Assembly: GCA_022770625.1 (NCBI GenBank) | Contig: JALEHK010000024.1 | Span: 1 to 64,000 of the forward strand | Direction: 5' to 3' | From: Oscillospiraceae bacterium | GTDB taxonomy: Bacteria > Bacillota > Clostridia > Oscillospirales > Ruminococcaceae | DNA length: 64,000 bases | In this document: positions 7,415-15,599 of the stretch, piece after piece | Layout: the number at the start of each line of letters is the position of its first letter | Numbering within the stretch: position 1 is the stretch's first letter | Position numbers and translations under genes: made by a program | The notes under the pieces: model-generated | Databases searched by the model: none | What the model was told of the DNA's origin: nothing | Seen by the model: the letters and a program-made list of their open reading frames with translations, nothing else

Positions 7415-8632
7415 ATGAAAAAAACGCTTTCTTTTGTCACCGCGCTTCTTATGATCGCTTCGCTTGCCGGCTGCGGCAACTCGTCCGGCACCGCGTCCTC
7501 TTCGTCCGCTGAGAGCGTTGAAAGCAGCGCTTCCTCTGAGGAGGTCAGCGCCGAGTCTTCCGAAGCAGAGGTCGAATCCTCCGCGTCCTCGGAAGAAACT
7601 GCCGCAGAGGGAACGCACATCGTCGTTGACCACGCAGGCAACGAGGTCGAAGTTCCGTATGACATCGAGCGGATCGCCGTTGCGGACATCTACCCGCTTC
7701 CCAGCGTTCTTTCAATCTTCTTTGATTCGGCGGAGAAGCTGGTCGGGATTGCGCCCGCGAGCATGACCGCCGCGCAGAACAGCCTTCTTTCGGAGCTTTA
7801 TCCTGAGATTTTAAATGCATCGACCGATTTTACCGACGGGTCTACTGTCAACATCGAAGAGCTGATTAAGCTCGATCCGGACGTCGTTTTCTATGGTGCG
7901 TCCAACCCGGAAGTCGGCGAACAGCTGAAAAACGCGGGGCTCCCCGGTATCGCGATCTCGGTCAACAAGTGGAATTACAACGCGATCGAGACGCTCGACA
8001 ACTGGATCTCGCTGATCGGCGAGCTTTTCCCCGAAAACGATAAGACGGATCTGGTCAGCAATTACAGCAACGAGGTTTATGACGAGGTTCAGTCGCGCGT
8101 CGCGGACATGACCGACGAAGAGAGAGCGCGCGTCTTCTTCCTCTTCCAGTACAGCGACGCCGCAATCGCGACCTCCGGCGAGCATTTCTTCGGCCAGTGG
8201 TGGGCGGACGCGATCGGCGCGGTCAATGTTGCCAAAGAGCTTTCCAACGACAACTCGAGCAAGGTTACGATGGAACAGATCTATGGCTGGAACCCCGACA
8301 CGATTCTGATTACCAACTTCAATAAGGCAAAACCCGAAGATCTGTACAACAACACGATCGGAAGCTATGACTGGAGCGAGATCGACGCGGTTAAGAACCA
8401 GAACTGCTATAAGATGCCGCTCGGTATGTACCGCAGCTATACCCCCGGTGTCGATACGCCGATCACCCTGTACTGGCTGGCGCAGACGGTTTATCCCGAT
8501 CTCTTTTCCGATATTGATGTAACCGAAGAGACCATCAACTACTATAAGGAAGTCTTTGGCGTTGAGCTGACCGAAGAACAGGCAGAGTCGATCTTTACCC
8601 CGGTCACCGCGGCGGGCGCCGTTTTTGACTGA
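7415..8632 (+). CDS. Metal-chelate-type ABC transporter substrate-binding lipoprotein
   Basis: 405 aa, periplasmic-binding-protein family 2 (FepB/BtuF-type). The start at 7415 gives a clean lipoprotein signal with LAGC (Cys20) and a GAAAGGAAAAAT site upstream. Residues about 22-65 are a Ser/Glu-rich linker. The folded part begins at VVDHAGNEVEVPYDIERIAV, the typical N-terminus of Fe-chelate and cobalamin binding proteins, and continues with INIEELIKLDPDVVFYG. It probably captures the ligand for the FecCD-type permease and ATPase at 2010-4099. It is separated from them by the NifHDK-like genes, so transporter and reductase are interleaved in one operon. The ligand is not identifiable from sequence. 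Confidence 0.88.
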   Translation: MKKTLSFVTALLMIASLAGCGNSSGTASSSSAESVESSASSEEVSAESSEAEVESSASSEETAAEGTHIVVDHAGNEVEVPYDIERIAVADIYPLPSVLSIFFDSAEKLVGIAPASMTAAQNSLLSELYPEILNASTDFTDGSTVNIEELIKLDPDVVFYGASNPEVGEQLKNAGLPGIAISVNKWNYNAIETLDNWISLIGELFPENDKTDLVSNYSNEVYDEVQSRVADMTDEERARVFFLFQYSDAAIATSGEHFFGQWWADAIGAVNVAKELSNDNSSKVTMEQIYGWNPDTILITNFNKAKPEDLYNNTIGSYDWSEIDAVKNQNCYKMPLGMYRSYTPGVDTPITLYWLAQTVYPDLFSDIDVTEETINYYKEVFGVELTEEQAESIFTPVTAAGAVFD

Positions 8633-8649
8633 TCGCTTTTTCAGAAACA

Positions 8650-8679
8650 TACCCGGCGGTGCAAAGGTACTGCCGGGTA
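8650..8679 (+). terminator. Hairpin between binding protein and hydF
   Basis: TACCCGGC (8650-8657) pairs with GCCGGGTA (8672-8679). The T-run afterwards is weak, so this could be partial attenuation, RNA processing or a weak terminator that reduces hydF expression relative to the upstream genes. Confidence 0.45.
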
Positions 8680-8720
8680 CTCGCATTTTCATCTTGAGGA
8701 AACATAAAGGAGTGGAGTCT

Positions 8721-9923
8721 ATGTCTCTCAATTCTACCCCGTCCGGCGAGCGGGTCCATATCGGTTTTTTCGGCCGGAGAAATGCCGGTAAATCCAGCGT
8801 CGTCAACGCGGTCACCGGGCAGGAGCTTTCCGTTGTATCGGACACCCTCGGAACGACCACCGACCCGGTCTTTAAGACGATGGAGCTTCTGCCGATGGGG
8901 CCGGTCATGATTATCGACACCCCCGGCTTTGACGACGAAGGGGCGCTCGGAGAGCTTCGCGTCCGCAAGACCCGTCAGGTGCTCAATAAATCCGACGTCG
9001 CCGTTTTAGTCGTTGACGCGGCGGCGGGGATCGGAAGATGTGAAGAGGAACTGATCCGGCTGTTCAGGGAAAAAGAGCTTCCGTACCTGATCGCGATGAA
9101 CAAATCCGATCTGCTTTCCGAAAAGGGAGAGGCGGACGCGCACACGGCGTTTGTCAGCGCAAAAACCGGAGAGGGAATTTACGAGCTGAAAGAACGGATC
9201 GCGGGACTTGCCAAAACCGATCAGCCGAAATTGCAGATCGTTGGAGACCTGATCCATCCGGGGGATTTTGTTGTACTGGTGACGCCGATCGATAAGGCTG
9301 CGCCCAAAGGACGGCTGATCCTTCCGCAGCAGATGACCATTCGTGATGTTCTGGAAGCGGACGCGACGGCAGTTGTCGTCAAGGAGATCGAACTGAGGGA
9401 AACGCTGGAAAGCCTTGGAAAAACGCCGTCCCTCGTTATTACCGACTCTCAGGCTTTTGCAAAGGTGTCCGCCGATACGCCGGCTTCGATCCCGCTGACC
9501 TCCTTCTCGATCCTGATGGCGCGGCACAAGGGGCTGCTGGAATCGGCGGTTGAAGGAGTTGCGGCGGTCGAGCGGTTGAAGGATGGGGATAAGGTGCTGA
9601 TTGCCGAAGGATGTACCCATCATAAGCAGTGCGACGATATCGGAAGCGTCAAGATCCCCCGCTGGCTCAGAAATTATACCGGCGCGGAGATCACGATCGA
9701 AAGCTGCTCCGGAACGGAATTTCCCGATGATCTTTCGCCGTACAGTCTGGTGATCCACTGCGGCGGATGTATGCTCGGGGAAAGAGAGGTTCGCTACCGG
9801 ATGAAATGCGCCCAGGATCAGGGCGTGCCGATCACCAACTATGGGATCGTGATCGCGTATATGCAGGGAATTTTGAAGCGCAGCCTTTCGATTTTCCCGG
9901 CGCTTTCGGAAAAGCTCAAATAA
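8721..9923 (+). CDS. hydF: [FeFe]-hydrogenase H-cluster maturation GTPase HydF
   Basis: 400 aa, usual length. HydF is the scaffold that assembles the 2Fe subcluster delivered to HydA, after HydE and HydG have made its ligands. Start at 8721 (AAGGAG at 8707-8712); the upstream in-frame ATG at 8625 overlaps the previous gene. Seen: G1 GRRNAGKSS (18-26), G3 DTPGFDDEG, G4 NKSD, then a dimerisation domain (HPGDFVVLVTPIDKAAPKGR). The C-terminal cluster-binding domain has CTHHKQC and later HCGGC, the family CxH...HCxxC iron-sulfur motif. HydA, HydE and HydG are not in the window. Position downstream of TM1266-type and NifHDK-like genes is the main clue that this operon serves hydrogenase metallocluster biology. 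Confidence 0.96.
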   Translation: MSLNSTPSGERVHIGFFGRRNAGKSSVVNAVTGQELSVVSDTLGTTTDPVFKTMELLPMGPVMIIDTPGFDDEGALGELRVRKTRQVLNKSDVAVLVVDAAAGIGRCEEELIRLFREKELPYLIAMNKSDLLSEKGEADAHTAFVSAKTGEGIYELKERIAGLAKTDQPKLQIVGDLIHPGDFVVLVTPIDKAAPKGRLILPQQMTIRDVLEADATAVVVKEIELRETLESLGKTPSLVITDSQAFAKVSADTPASIPLTSFSILMARHKGLLESAVEGVAAVERLKDGDKVLIAEGCTHHKQCDDIGSVKIPRWLRNYTGAEITIESCSGTEFPDDLSPYSLVIHCGGCMLGEREVRYRMKCAQDQGVPITNYGIVIAYMQGILKRSLSIFPALSEKLK

Positions 9924-9944
9924 GATCCAAAGGAGAGGGATTTT

Positions 9945-11279
9945 ATGCCGAGAACAGAAAGAGATCTATTGGGAGAACGGACACTTCCGGATGAGGCGCT
10001 TTATGGAATCAACACCCTGCGTGCAGTGGAAAACTTTCCGCTTGGAAACGGAAAGACCGACCCGGAGCTTCTGAAAGGGATCATTACCGTCAAAAAAGCG
10101 GCGGCGCTTGCCTATGAATCGATCGGCATCCGGCCGGAGATCTATCATGCGGCGGCGGAAAGCTGCGATGAGCTTCTGGAGCACTGGAAACAGTATCAGG
10201 ACTATTTTCCGATCGACCCGCTTCAGGGCGGCGCCGGAACCTCAACCAACATGAACGTCAACGAGGTCATCGCGAACCTGACGCTCATCAGGCTTGGGAA
10301 AAAGCGGGGGGAATATGACGTTGTTCACCCGATTGGTGATATCAACCGCGGTCAATCGACCAACGACGTTTATCCGACCGGCCTTCGGATCGCCGCTATT
10401 CGGATGCTCAGAAGGCTCAGCGACAGCTGCGCCGCTTTGCAGGAAACGCTGCAAAAAAAGGAGAACGAACTGGACGGGATCAAAAAACTCGGACGCACCG
10501 AACTGATGGACGCCGTACCGATTCGAATGGGCGAGGAGTTCGGGGCGTATGCGCAGGCGGTGGCGCGGGATCGCTGGCGGCTTTACAAGGTCGAAGAGCG
10601 GTTAAGGCAGGTTAACATTGGCGGAACGGCGGTCGGGCGTTCGGATACAGCATCGCGCGCCTATCGGTTTAAAGTGATCGAGATTTTGAGAGAGCTGACC
10701 GGGATCGGGCTTTCATCCGCCGAGTATCCGATGGATCTGACCCAGAATCAGGATGTCTTTGTTGAGGTATCCGGTTTGCTGAAAGCGATGGCGGTCAATC
10801 TGATGAAGATATCCGGCGACCTGCGGCTGATGAACATGGGGCCGCACGGCGGGCTTTCGGAGATCCATCTGAAGCCGCTTCAGCAGGGGAGTACGATCAT
10901 GCCCGGGAAGGTCAATCCGGTCGTTCCCGAGTCGGTCATTCAGTGCGCCATCCGGGTTATGGCAAACGACAGCGCGATCTCGGTGGCGGCGGCGCACGGT
11001 GAGTTTGAGTTGAACGCGTTTTTGCCGCTGATTGCCGATTCGCTTTTAGGGAGCTTCCGGCTGCTGGAACGTTCGGCAGGAATGCTCAGAGAGGCGGTTG
11101 CTTCTCTTGAAGCGGACAGAGAAAACTGTCGCCGGCATCTGGAAGCGTCGGCGTCCTTTGCGGCAGAATATCTTCCGATTTTGGGATACGATACCGTCAG
11201 CCGGATCGTTTCCGATTTCCCGCCCGATGAGGCGCTTGCACGGTGCAGGGCGCTTGCAGAGGAAAAGAAAAAACAGTAA
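9945..11279 (+). CDS. aspA: Aspartate ammonia-lyase of the hydrogenase-maturation-linked type
   Basis: 444 aa, fumarase/aspartase superfamily, slightly shorter than E. coli AspA. It carries the signature GSTIMPGKVNP near residues 310-320, GGAGTSTNMNVNEV near 92-105 and GRTELMDAVP near 180. Start at 9945, 21 bp after hydF, with AAAGGAGAG upstream. In many anaerobes an aspartase-like gene sits beside hydE/hydF/hydG, so the linkage is a known pattern even though its purpose is not settled. It converts aspartate to fumarate and ammonia; local ammonia or fumarate supply for H-cluster ligand synthesis is speculation. Fumarase or another lyase activity is less likely given the neighbourhood. Confidence 0.85.
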   Translation: MPRTERDLLGERTLPDEALYGINTLRAVENFPLGNGKTDPELLKGIITVKKAAALAYESIGIRPEIYHAAAESCDELLEHWKQYQDYFPIDPLQGGAGTSTNMNVNEVIANLTLIRLGKKRGEYDVVHPIGDINRGQSTNDVYPTGLRIAAIRMLRRLSDSCAALQETLQKKENELDGIKKLGRTELMDAVPIRMGEEFGAYAQAVARDRWRLYKVEERLRQVNIGGTAVGRSDTASRAYRFKVIEILRELTGIGLSSAEYPMDLTQNQDVFVEVSGLLKAMAVNLMKISGDLRLMNMGPHGGLSEIHLKPLQQGSTIMPGKVNPVVPESVIQCAIRVMANDSAISVAAAHGEFELNAFLPLIADSLLGSFRLLERSAGMLREAVASLEADRENCRRHLEASASFAAEYLPILGYDTVSRIVSDFPPDEALARCRALAEEKKKQ

Positions 11280-11281
11280 GA

Positions 11282-11327
11282 AAAAAGACCGTCCGGTGCG
11301 ATTTTGAAGCATCAGACGGTCTTTTTA
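11282..11327 (+). terminator. Bidirectional terminator after aspA
   Basis: A 12 bp perfect stem (AAAAAGACCGTC with GACGGTCTTTTT) sits between the convergent aspA and CBS-protein genes. A-tracts and T-tracts on the two arms allow it to work in both directions. Confidence 0.85.
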
Positions 11328-11340
11328 TCATATTCATGCA

Positions 11341-11820
11341 TTAATGTGCGCCCATCATCGGGATCGATCTTCGTTCGGGGTCAATAGGATGGATGCCGGT
11401 TTCGTCGATCGTCTGACCGGGAAAGGCAAGCTGGTAGCAGTAACGGATGATTTCTTTGCGCTTGACGATGCCGATAAACATATTTCGGTCATCGACGACC
11501 GGAACAAAGTTCTGGCTCATGGCCGAAACGACCAGATCCTCGATCGATGTATTGATCCGAACGGCTCCGGCACTCGTTCGGCGGTGAACCTCAGAGAGGG
11601 GCTGTTCTTCGGTCGCGCGGAGATTGCAGAAATTATGATTCTTAATATCCCAAAGAAGATCGCCCTCGGTGATTACACCGACGTATTCGCCTTCCCGCGT
11701 AATGACGGGGATCGCAGAATACTGATGGTACTCCATTTTCTCCAGTGCCTGCCGAAGGGAATAATCGTCATATAAAAAAGCAACTTCGTTTTTCGGCGTT
11801 AAAAAATGCAGAATATTCAC
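11341..11820 (-). CDS. CBS-pair domain protein
   Basis: 159 aa with two CBS motifs and nothing else: the first around residues 10-58 (YSAIPVITREGEYVGVITEGDLL) and the second around 95-138 (NFVPVVDDRNMFIGIVKRKEII). CBS pairs bind adenosine nucleotides or SAM and usually report energy state to a partner. Start is GTG at 11820 with GGGAG upstream at a long spacing. It is a single-gene unit converging on the hyd-type operon; an extended -10 promoter is seen at 11879-11887. Partner and role are unknown. Confidence 0.85.
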   Translation of the reverse strand: MNILHFLTPKNEVAFLYDDYSLRQALEKMEYHQYSAIPVITREGEYVGVITEGDLLWDIKNHNFCNLRATEEQPLSEVHRRTSAGAVRINTSIEDLVVSAMSQNFVPVVDDRNMFIGIVKRKEIIRYCYQLAFPGQTIDETGIHPIDPERRSIPMMGAH

Positions 11821-11878
11821 AAATAATCAACTCCCGAGGTTAATAAATACAGAATCAGGTATTGGCTCTTATACTTCT

Positions 11879-11887
11879 ATTATAGCA
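11879..11887 (-). promoter_or_regulatory. Extended -10 promoter of the CBS-pair gene
   Basis: On the minus strand TGC-TATAAT occupies 11887-11879. A TTGATA lies about 20 bp further upstream, too far to be a good -35, so the TGn extension probably compensates. Confidence 0.5.
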
Positions 11888-11965
11888 TAACGGGAGAAGA
11901 TGCATATCAATTTTTTGTGAATTTCTCATGTTTTTTAGAAGCGCATTTCTGCAAATAGGGAAAAT

Positions 11966-13204
11966 TTACTCGTACATTTCTTTAGCAGAGAAAACGCCGT
12001 TTTCGGCAATGATACCGCCGCCGCGGATGCAGGAAGTGATCTCTTCCTGGCGGGAGATGCGGATGTCGGGAATGACGCTTACAGCGGGCGCTACATAAGA
12101 CTGAACATAGCGCTTTAGGGTCGAAAGGAAATACTCGCCCGCGTCCGCGTAGTCGCCCTGAAGGATGATGATATCCGGGTCGGCCAGAAAGAGCAGCTGA
12201 CGGATCGAAACGGCAAACCAGCGCGCCGCGTAGCGGATCACCGCCTGTCCCAGCTCATCGCCGCGCTCCGCCGCCATAAAGATGTCCGAAAGCTCCGGCT
12301 CATGCCCCAGCATCGAGAGGATGGACGAGGAGTAAAGGGCGGGGTTGGAGGCAATCTCCGAGCGGAGGCGCTTTTTGCAGACGAGGTCTCCCAGCCCGTC
12401 GCCGCCGAGTTTTTCCGAGTCGGGGTGGGCGGTGAAGTTCAGCGGGATGCCGCTGATCTCGCCTAAGACGCAGCGCTTTCCCTGAACGACAACGCCGCCG
12501 CGGATCAGCGCCGCCATTGCGCCGGAGCCGTTGGTATAAAGGAGCGCGGAATTCTCGCGAACTGCCGGGTCTTCATACGACTCGCACAGAAGCATCGAAC
12601 GGACGGGATTGCAGCAGAAAACCGGCGCGCCCATTTTTTCATGCAGCATATCGCCCAGAGGAACCTGTCCGTTCCAGCCGGAGCCGATCGAAGAGAAAAC
12701 GATTCCGGTATGGATATCGACAACTCCGTGGATCGAGCAGGTGACCGCTTTGAGCATATCGGAAGAAAGTCCGGCCTTTTCAAGCATATTCCGGTAGAGA
12801 CGGTCGCAGCTATCTACGGTCGATTCCGGCGTATGATCGGGCGCTTTTTCCTGCGACTGGATAATCAGATTCATTCCGATCGAGTAAAGCGCGCCGTGGA
12901 TCTGGGATCCTTTGCAGTAGAAGCTGCAAAGGATTCCCCAGTTTTCGTTTAAGACAAACATATCCGGCTTTTTTCCGCCTTCACTGGTCGAAGAACCTTT
13001 TCCGGCATCGATCGCGATCCCTTTTTCGAGGAAATAATCCATGCTCTTTTTGACGGTATTGCGGGAAAGTCCGCAGCTTTCCGCCAATTGTCCGAGAGAC
13101 ACCTTTTCGCCCTGCCGCAACAGCTGTAAGATGATGCGGCGGTTGGTCAGCTTGATATCGCGGGGCTTTTCGCCCGGCCTGCATTCGCCTGCGGACTGCT
13201 TCAT
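11966..13204 (-). CDS. ROK-family transcriptional regulator (NagC/XylR type), atypical
   Basis: 412 aa: an N-terminal winged helix (about 15-75, RRIILQLLRQGEKVSLGQLAE, then SRNTVKKSMDYFLEKGI) followed by an actin-fold ROK domain. Start at 13204 with AAGGAG upstream; the longer frame to 13285 overlaps manA. It is last in an operon with fabD and manA, so a hexose phosphate or related sugar is a plausible effector. The usual ROK zinc motif (HxxxxGxxCxCGxxGCxE) is missing: the segment reads GEISGIPLNFTAHPD. It therefore probably lacks sugar kinase activity and may bind its ligand differently. Family call is good; target genes unknown. Confidence 0.85.
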   Translation of the reverse strand: MKQSAGECRPGEKPRDIKLTNRRIILQLLRQGEKVSLGQLAESCGLSRNTVKKSMDYFLEKGIAIDAGKGSSTSEGGKKPDMFVLNENWGILCSFYCKGSQIHGALYSIGMNLIIQSQEKAPDHTPESTVDSCDRLYRNMLEKAGLSSDMLKAVTCSIHGVVDIHTGIVFSSIGSGWNGQVPLGDMLHEKMGAPVFCCNPVRSMLLCESYEDPAVRENSALLYTNGSGAMAALIRGGVVVQGKRCVLGEISGIPLNFTAHPDSEKLGGDGLGDLVCKKRLRSEIASNPALYSSSILSMLGHEPELSDIFMAAERGDELGQAVIRYAARWFAVSIRQLLFLADPDIIILQGDYADAGEYFLSTLKRYVQSYVAPAVSVIPDIRISRQEEITSCIRGGGIIAENGVFSAKEMYE

Positions 13205-13235
13205 AATTACAACTCCTTTTTGATTTGATCCCTGA

Positions 13236-14204
13236 TTAAACGGTCGTGACCAGCATATGGCCGTGTCCCTTGACCGTATAGACACCCGCGCCCGCCGGGA
13301 TAAAGAAACTCTGTCCCTTGTGCGCTTCGACCGTCTGTCCCTCGTTTTCGATCGTCAGGCTTCCTTCGGTGACTGTCAGGCAATGGAAGGAGAGGGGCGT
13401 CGAGTTTCCGGTGTATTCGCCCAGAAGCTCGATCGAGAAAACGGTAAAGTAATGGCAGGTCCCGAGAAGCGTCCGGTCGTAGCCGTTATGATGCTCAATA
13501 TGGCCGATCGGGCCGGTGCGAACGGGCGGTTCAAAACGGAGCACGTCGAGCGCCTTTTCGAGATGAAGCGGGCGCTTGTTTCCGTTTTTGTCCACGCGGC
13601 CGTAGTCGTAAAGCCGGTAGGTCAGGTTGGAGTTTTGCTGAATCTCGGCGATCAGGATGCCCTTTCCGATGGCGTGGAGGGTACCGGCGTTGATCCAGAA
13701 AACGTCGCCCTTATGGACGGGGACATGGTTTGCGAGCGAAAGGAGGGTATCGTTTTCGGCAGCCGCTTTTACCTCTTCACGGGTAACGGGGCGGTTGAAT
13801 CCGTAGAGCAGTTCTGCGCCCTCTTCGCAGTCCACGACGTACCACATCTCGGTTTTTCCGACCGAGCCTTCGACCCGTCTTGCGTATCGGTCGTCGGGGT
13901 GAACCTGAACCGAAAGATCCTGCTTGGCGTCGATCAGCTTAATCATGACCGGGAAAGAGGAAAAGGCGGCGGGGCGGGTGCCCAGAACCTCGGTCTTTCC
14001 GCGCATCTGGATAAATTCGGTCAGCGGAACGGGATTGGTGGCGTCCAGACCGGCGATTCCGATCGAGGAGAGACCGTCCTTATGGCAGGAAAGCTCCCAG
14101 CTTTCGGCGACGATCGGCAGATCGGTCTTTTTTCCGTATTCGTCCCGCAGACGGGTTCCGCCCCAGAGATAATCCTTAAAAGCAGGGTAGAGAGAATAGA
14201 TCAT
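13236..14204 (-). CDS. manA: Mannose-6-phosphate isomerase, class I
   Basis: 322 aa, the short Firmicutes type I form. It interconverts mannose-6-P and fructose-6-P using zinc in a cupin fold. Seen: LWGG near residue 14, QVHPDD near 98-103 with the Gln/His zinc ligands, KTEMWYVV with the Glu ligand, and INAGTLHAIGKG with the second His near 173. Start at 14204 has AAAGGAG upstream. It lies 29 bp after fabD and 31 bp before the ROK gene on the same strand, so all three are probably co-transcribed. The function has no obvious link to fatty acid synthesis. Confidence 0.92.
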   Translation of the reverse strand: MIYSLYPAFKDYLWGGTRLRDEYGKKTDLPIVAESWELSCHKDGLSSIGIAGLDATNPVPLTEFIQMRGKTEVLGTRPAAFSSFPVMIKLIDAKQDLSVQVHPDDRYARRVEGSVGKTEMWYVVDCEEGAELLYGFNRPVTREEVKAAAENDTLLSLANHVPVHKGDVFWINAGTLHAIGKGILIAEIQQNSNLTYRLYDYGRVDKNGNKRPLHLEKALDVLRFEPPVRTGPIGHIEHHNGYDRTLLGTCHYFTVFSIELLGEYTGNSTPLSFHCLTVTEGSLTIENEGQTVEAHKGQSFFIPAGAGVYTVKGHGHMLVTTV

Positions 14205-14233
14205 ACCAAAATCTCCTTTCCTATTGAAAGAAT

Positions 14234-15157
14234 TTATTCGCAGGCTTTGTCCAGCGTTTTCTGGTTCTCGACGTTAAAAATCGTTACGCCGGAAAGGGTG
14301 CGTTTGACCAGACCAGCCAGCGTTTTTCCGGGGCCAAGCTCGATATAGCGCTCGTAGCCCGCAGCCTGCATCGCGGCCAGTTCATCGGTAAAGCGGACGG
14401 GGGAGACGATATGGCGCGCCAGATAAGAAGGCATATCCGAGAAATCGGTCAGCTTCCCGCCGGTGAGGTTGGAATAAAATTCGATCGACGGAGCGTCAAA
14501 CGAAAAGCTCTTTGCCGCTTCGTAAAACTCGTCTGCGGCGGGCTGCATCAGTCTGGAATGGAAAGCGGAGGCGACTTTGAGGGGGACGGCTTTTTTGCCC
14601 ATCGAAACAAACGCTTCGCAGGCGGCTTTTACCGCTTCGTTTTCGCCGGCGATAACCGTCTGGGCTGTGGAGTTATAGTTGACCGGGAGAACATATCTGC
14701 CGGTTTTTTCGGCGACTTCGGCGCAGACCTTTCCGATCTCATCCGCCGGAAGTCCCATGATCGCCGCCATCATTCCGCCGGAGGTCTCGGCGCATTTTCC
14801 CATGGCGGCAGCGCGTTTTTCAATCAGCTTAAAGCCGTTTTCCATCGAGATCATTCCGGAAGCGACCATGGCGGCGTACTCGCCGAGAGAATGTCCGGCG
14901 ACGCCCTCCGCTTCGATTCCGCGCTCCCGCACGCAGGCCAGAGCGGCCAGAGAGGTCGCCATGATGGCGGGCTGAGCGACGGTCGTAACGGCGAGGTCTT
15001 CGGGGGCGCCGCTTGCGCACTTGTCCAGAAGGTCGAAGTGAAGGACATCCGAAGCGCAGTCAAATACCTCTTTCGCGGCTTTGGATGCGTGAGTCAGTTC
15101 GACAGCCATGCCGGGAGTCTGGCTTCCCTGTCCGGAAAAAAGAAATACGGTTTTCAT
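14234..15157 (-). CDS. fabD: Malonyl-CoA:ACP transacylase
   Basis: 307 aa, usual size. Transfers malonyl from CoA to ACP for chain elongation. Visible: SGQGSQTPGM at the start, catalytic Ser in GHSLGEYAAM near 90-98, an Arg-bearing RAAAMGKCAE segment near 114, and catalytic His in SAFHSRLM near 200. Start at 15157 has AAAGGAG upstream. Unlike in S. pneumoniae, where fabD lies between fabK and fabG, it is here divergent from the fab operon and leads manA and the ROK gene. It probably shares regulation with the fab operon through the palindrome at 15404-15422. Confidence 0.95.
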   Translation of the reverse strand: MKTVFLFSGQGSQTPGMAVELTHASKAAKEVFDCASDVLHFDLLDKCASGAPEDLAVTTVAQPAIMATSLAALACVRERGIEAEGVAGHSLGEYAAMVASGMISMENGFKLIEKRAAAMGKCAETSGGMMAAIMGLPADEIGKVCAEVAEKTGRYVLPVNYNSTAQTVIAGENEAVKAACEAFVSMGKKAVPLKVASAFHSRLMQPAADEFYEAAKSFSFDAPSIEFYSNLTGGKLTDFSDMPSYLARHIVSPVRFTDELAAMQAAGYERYIELGPGKTLAGLVKRTLSGVTIFNVENQKTLDKACE

Positions 15158-15354
15158 AAGGTTCTCCTTTTCTATCGAAGCGGAAACTCCGCTCCGGCTT
15201 TTCTATTTTTGTTTATGACCGCTTTTTGGGGCGGAGAAAAAATGACCCGCAGTCAACTGAATCCATCCTGTGAAGGAAATGTAAAATCTTCTTTTTATCC
15301 GGCACGGAAAGCACTTTTTTAAGGAAAAAGTGTCCGCGCAGCCGGTGTTTTCGG

Positions 15355-15383
15355 TTGACAATTCGGGCGTAAAAATATACAAT
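15355..15383 (+). promoter_or_regulatory. Promoter of the fabH-acpP operon
   Basis: TTGACA (15355-15360) and TACAAT (15378-15383) are 17 bp apart, in the 442 bp gap 15158-15599. This gives a leader of about 210 nt before fabH. No gene is seen in the gap. The remainder holds small AT-rich hairpins near 15312-15332 and one just before fabH. Confidence 0.75.
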
Positions 15384-15400
15384 AATGTAGGTACAATTTC

Positions 15401-15429
15401 ACTATACCAAAATTCATGGTATTTTTCAA
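15401..15429 (-). promoter_or_regulatory. Divergent promoter of fabD-manA-ROK with embedded palindrome
   Basis: On the minus strand TTGAAA (15429-15424) and TATAGT (15406-15401) are 17 bp apart. The spacer holds the inverted repeat ATACCA-N7-TGGTAT (15404-15422). The same repeat lies just downstream of the predicted start of the fabH promoter, so one regulator bound here could control both directions. It does not clearly match the FapR or FabT consensus. Confidence 0.55.
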
Positions 15430-15568
15430 GGTTTTTTCATGTATAGAGGAAATTTATTTTGATATTTTCTTAGAAATCTTCATTTTCAAAGATAATTCAG
15501 AATCTCGCAGACAAAACTGTCTGTTCCTCTGTTGATCTGAAGAAAAAACACCGGAATTACAGAAAGGA

Positions 15569-15586
15569 TGCTCCGAAAAAGGAGCA
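15569..15586 (+). promoter_or_regulatory. Small hairpin just upstream of fabH
   Basis: TGCTCC (15569-15574) pairs with GGAGCA (15581-15586) around a GAAAAA loop. GGAGCA lies close to the fabH ribosome binding region (about 15581-15593), so pairing could limit fabH translation. Short and weak; may be incidental. Confidence 0.3.
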
Positions 15587-15599
15587 GATAGGACTGCTT

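Noticed and set aside
15355..15430. FapR or FabT operator upstream of fabH
   Set aside because: TAGGTAC near 15388-15394 partly resembles FapR sites, but the full consensus is absent and the main palindrome differs, so no regulator is named.
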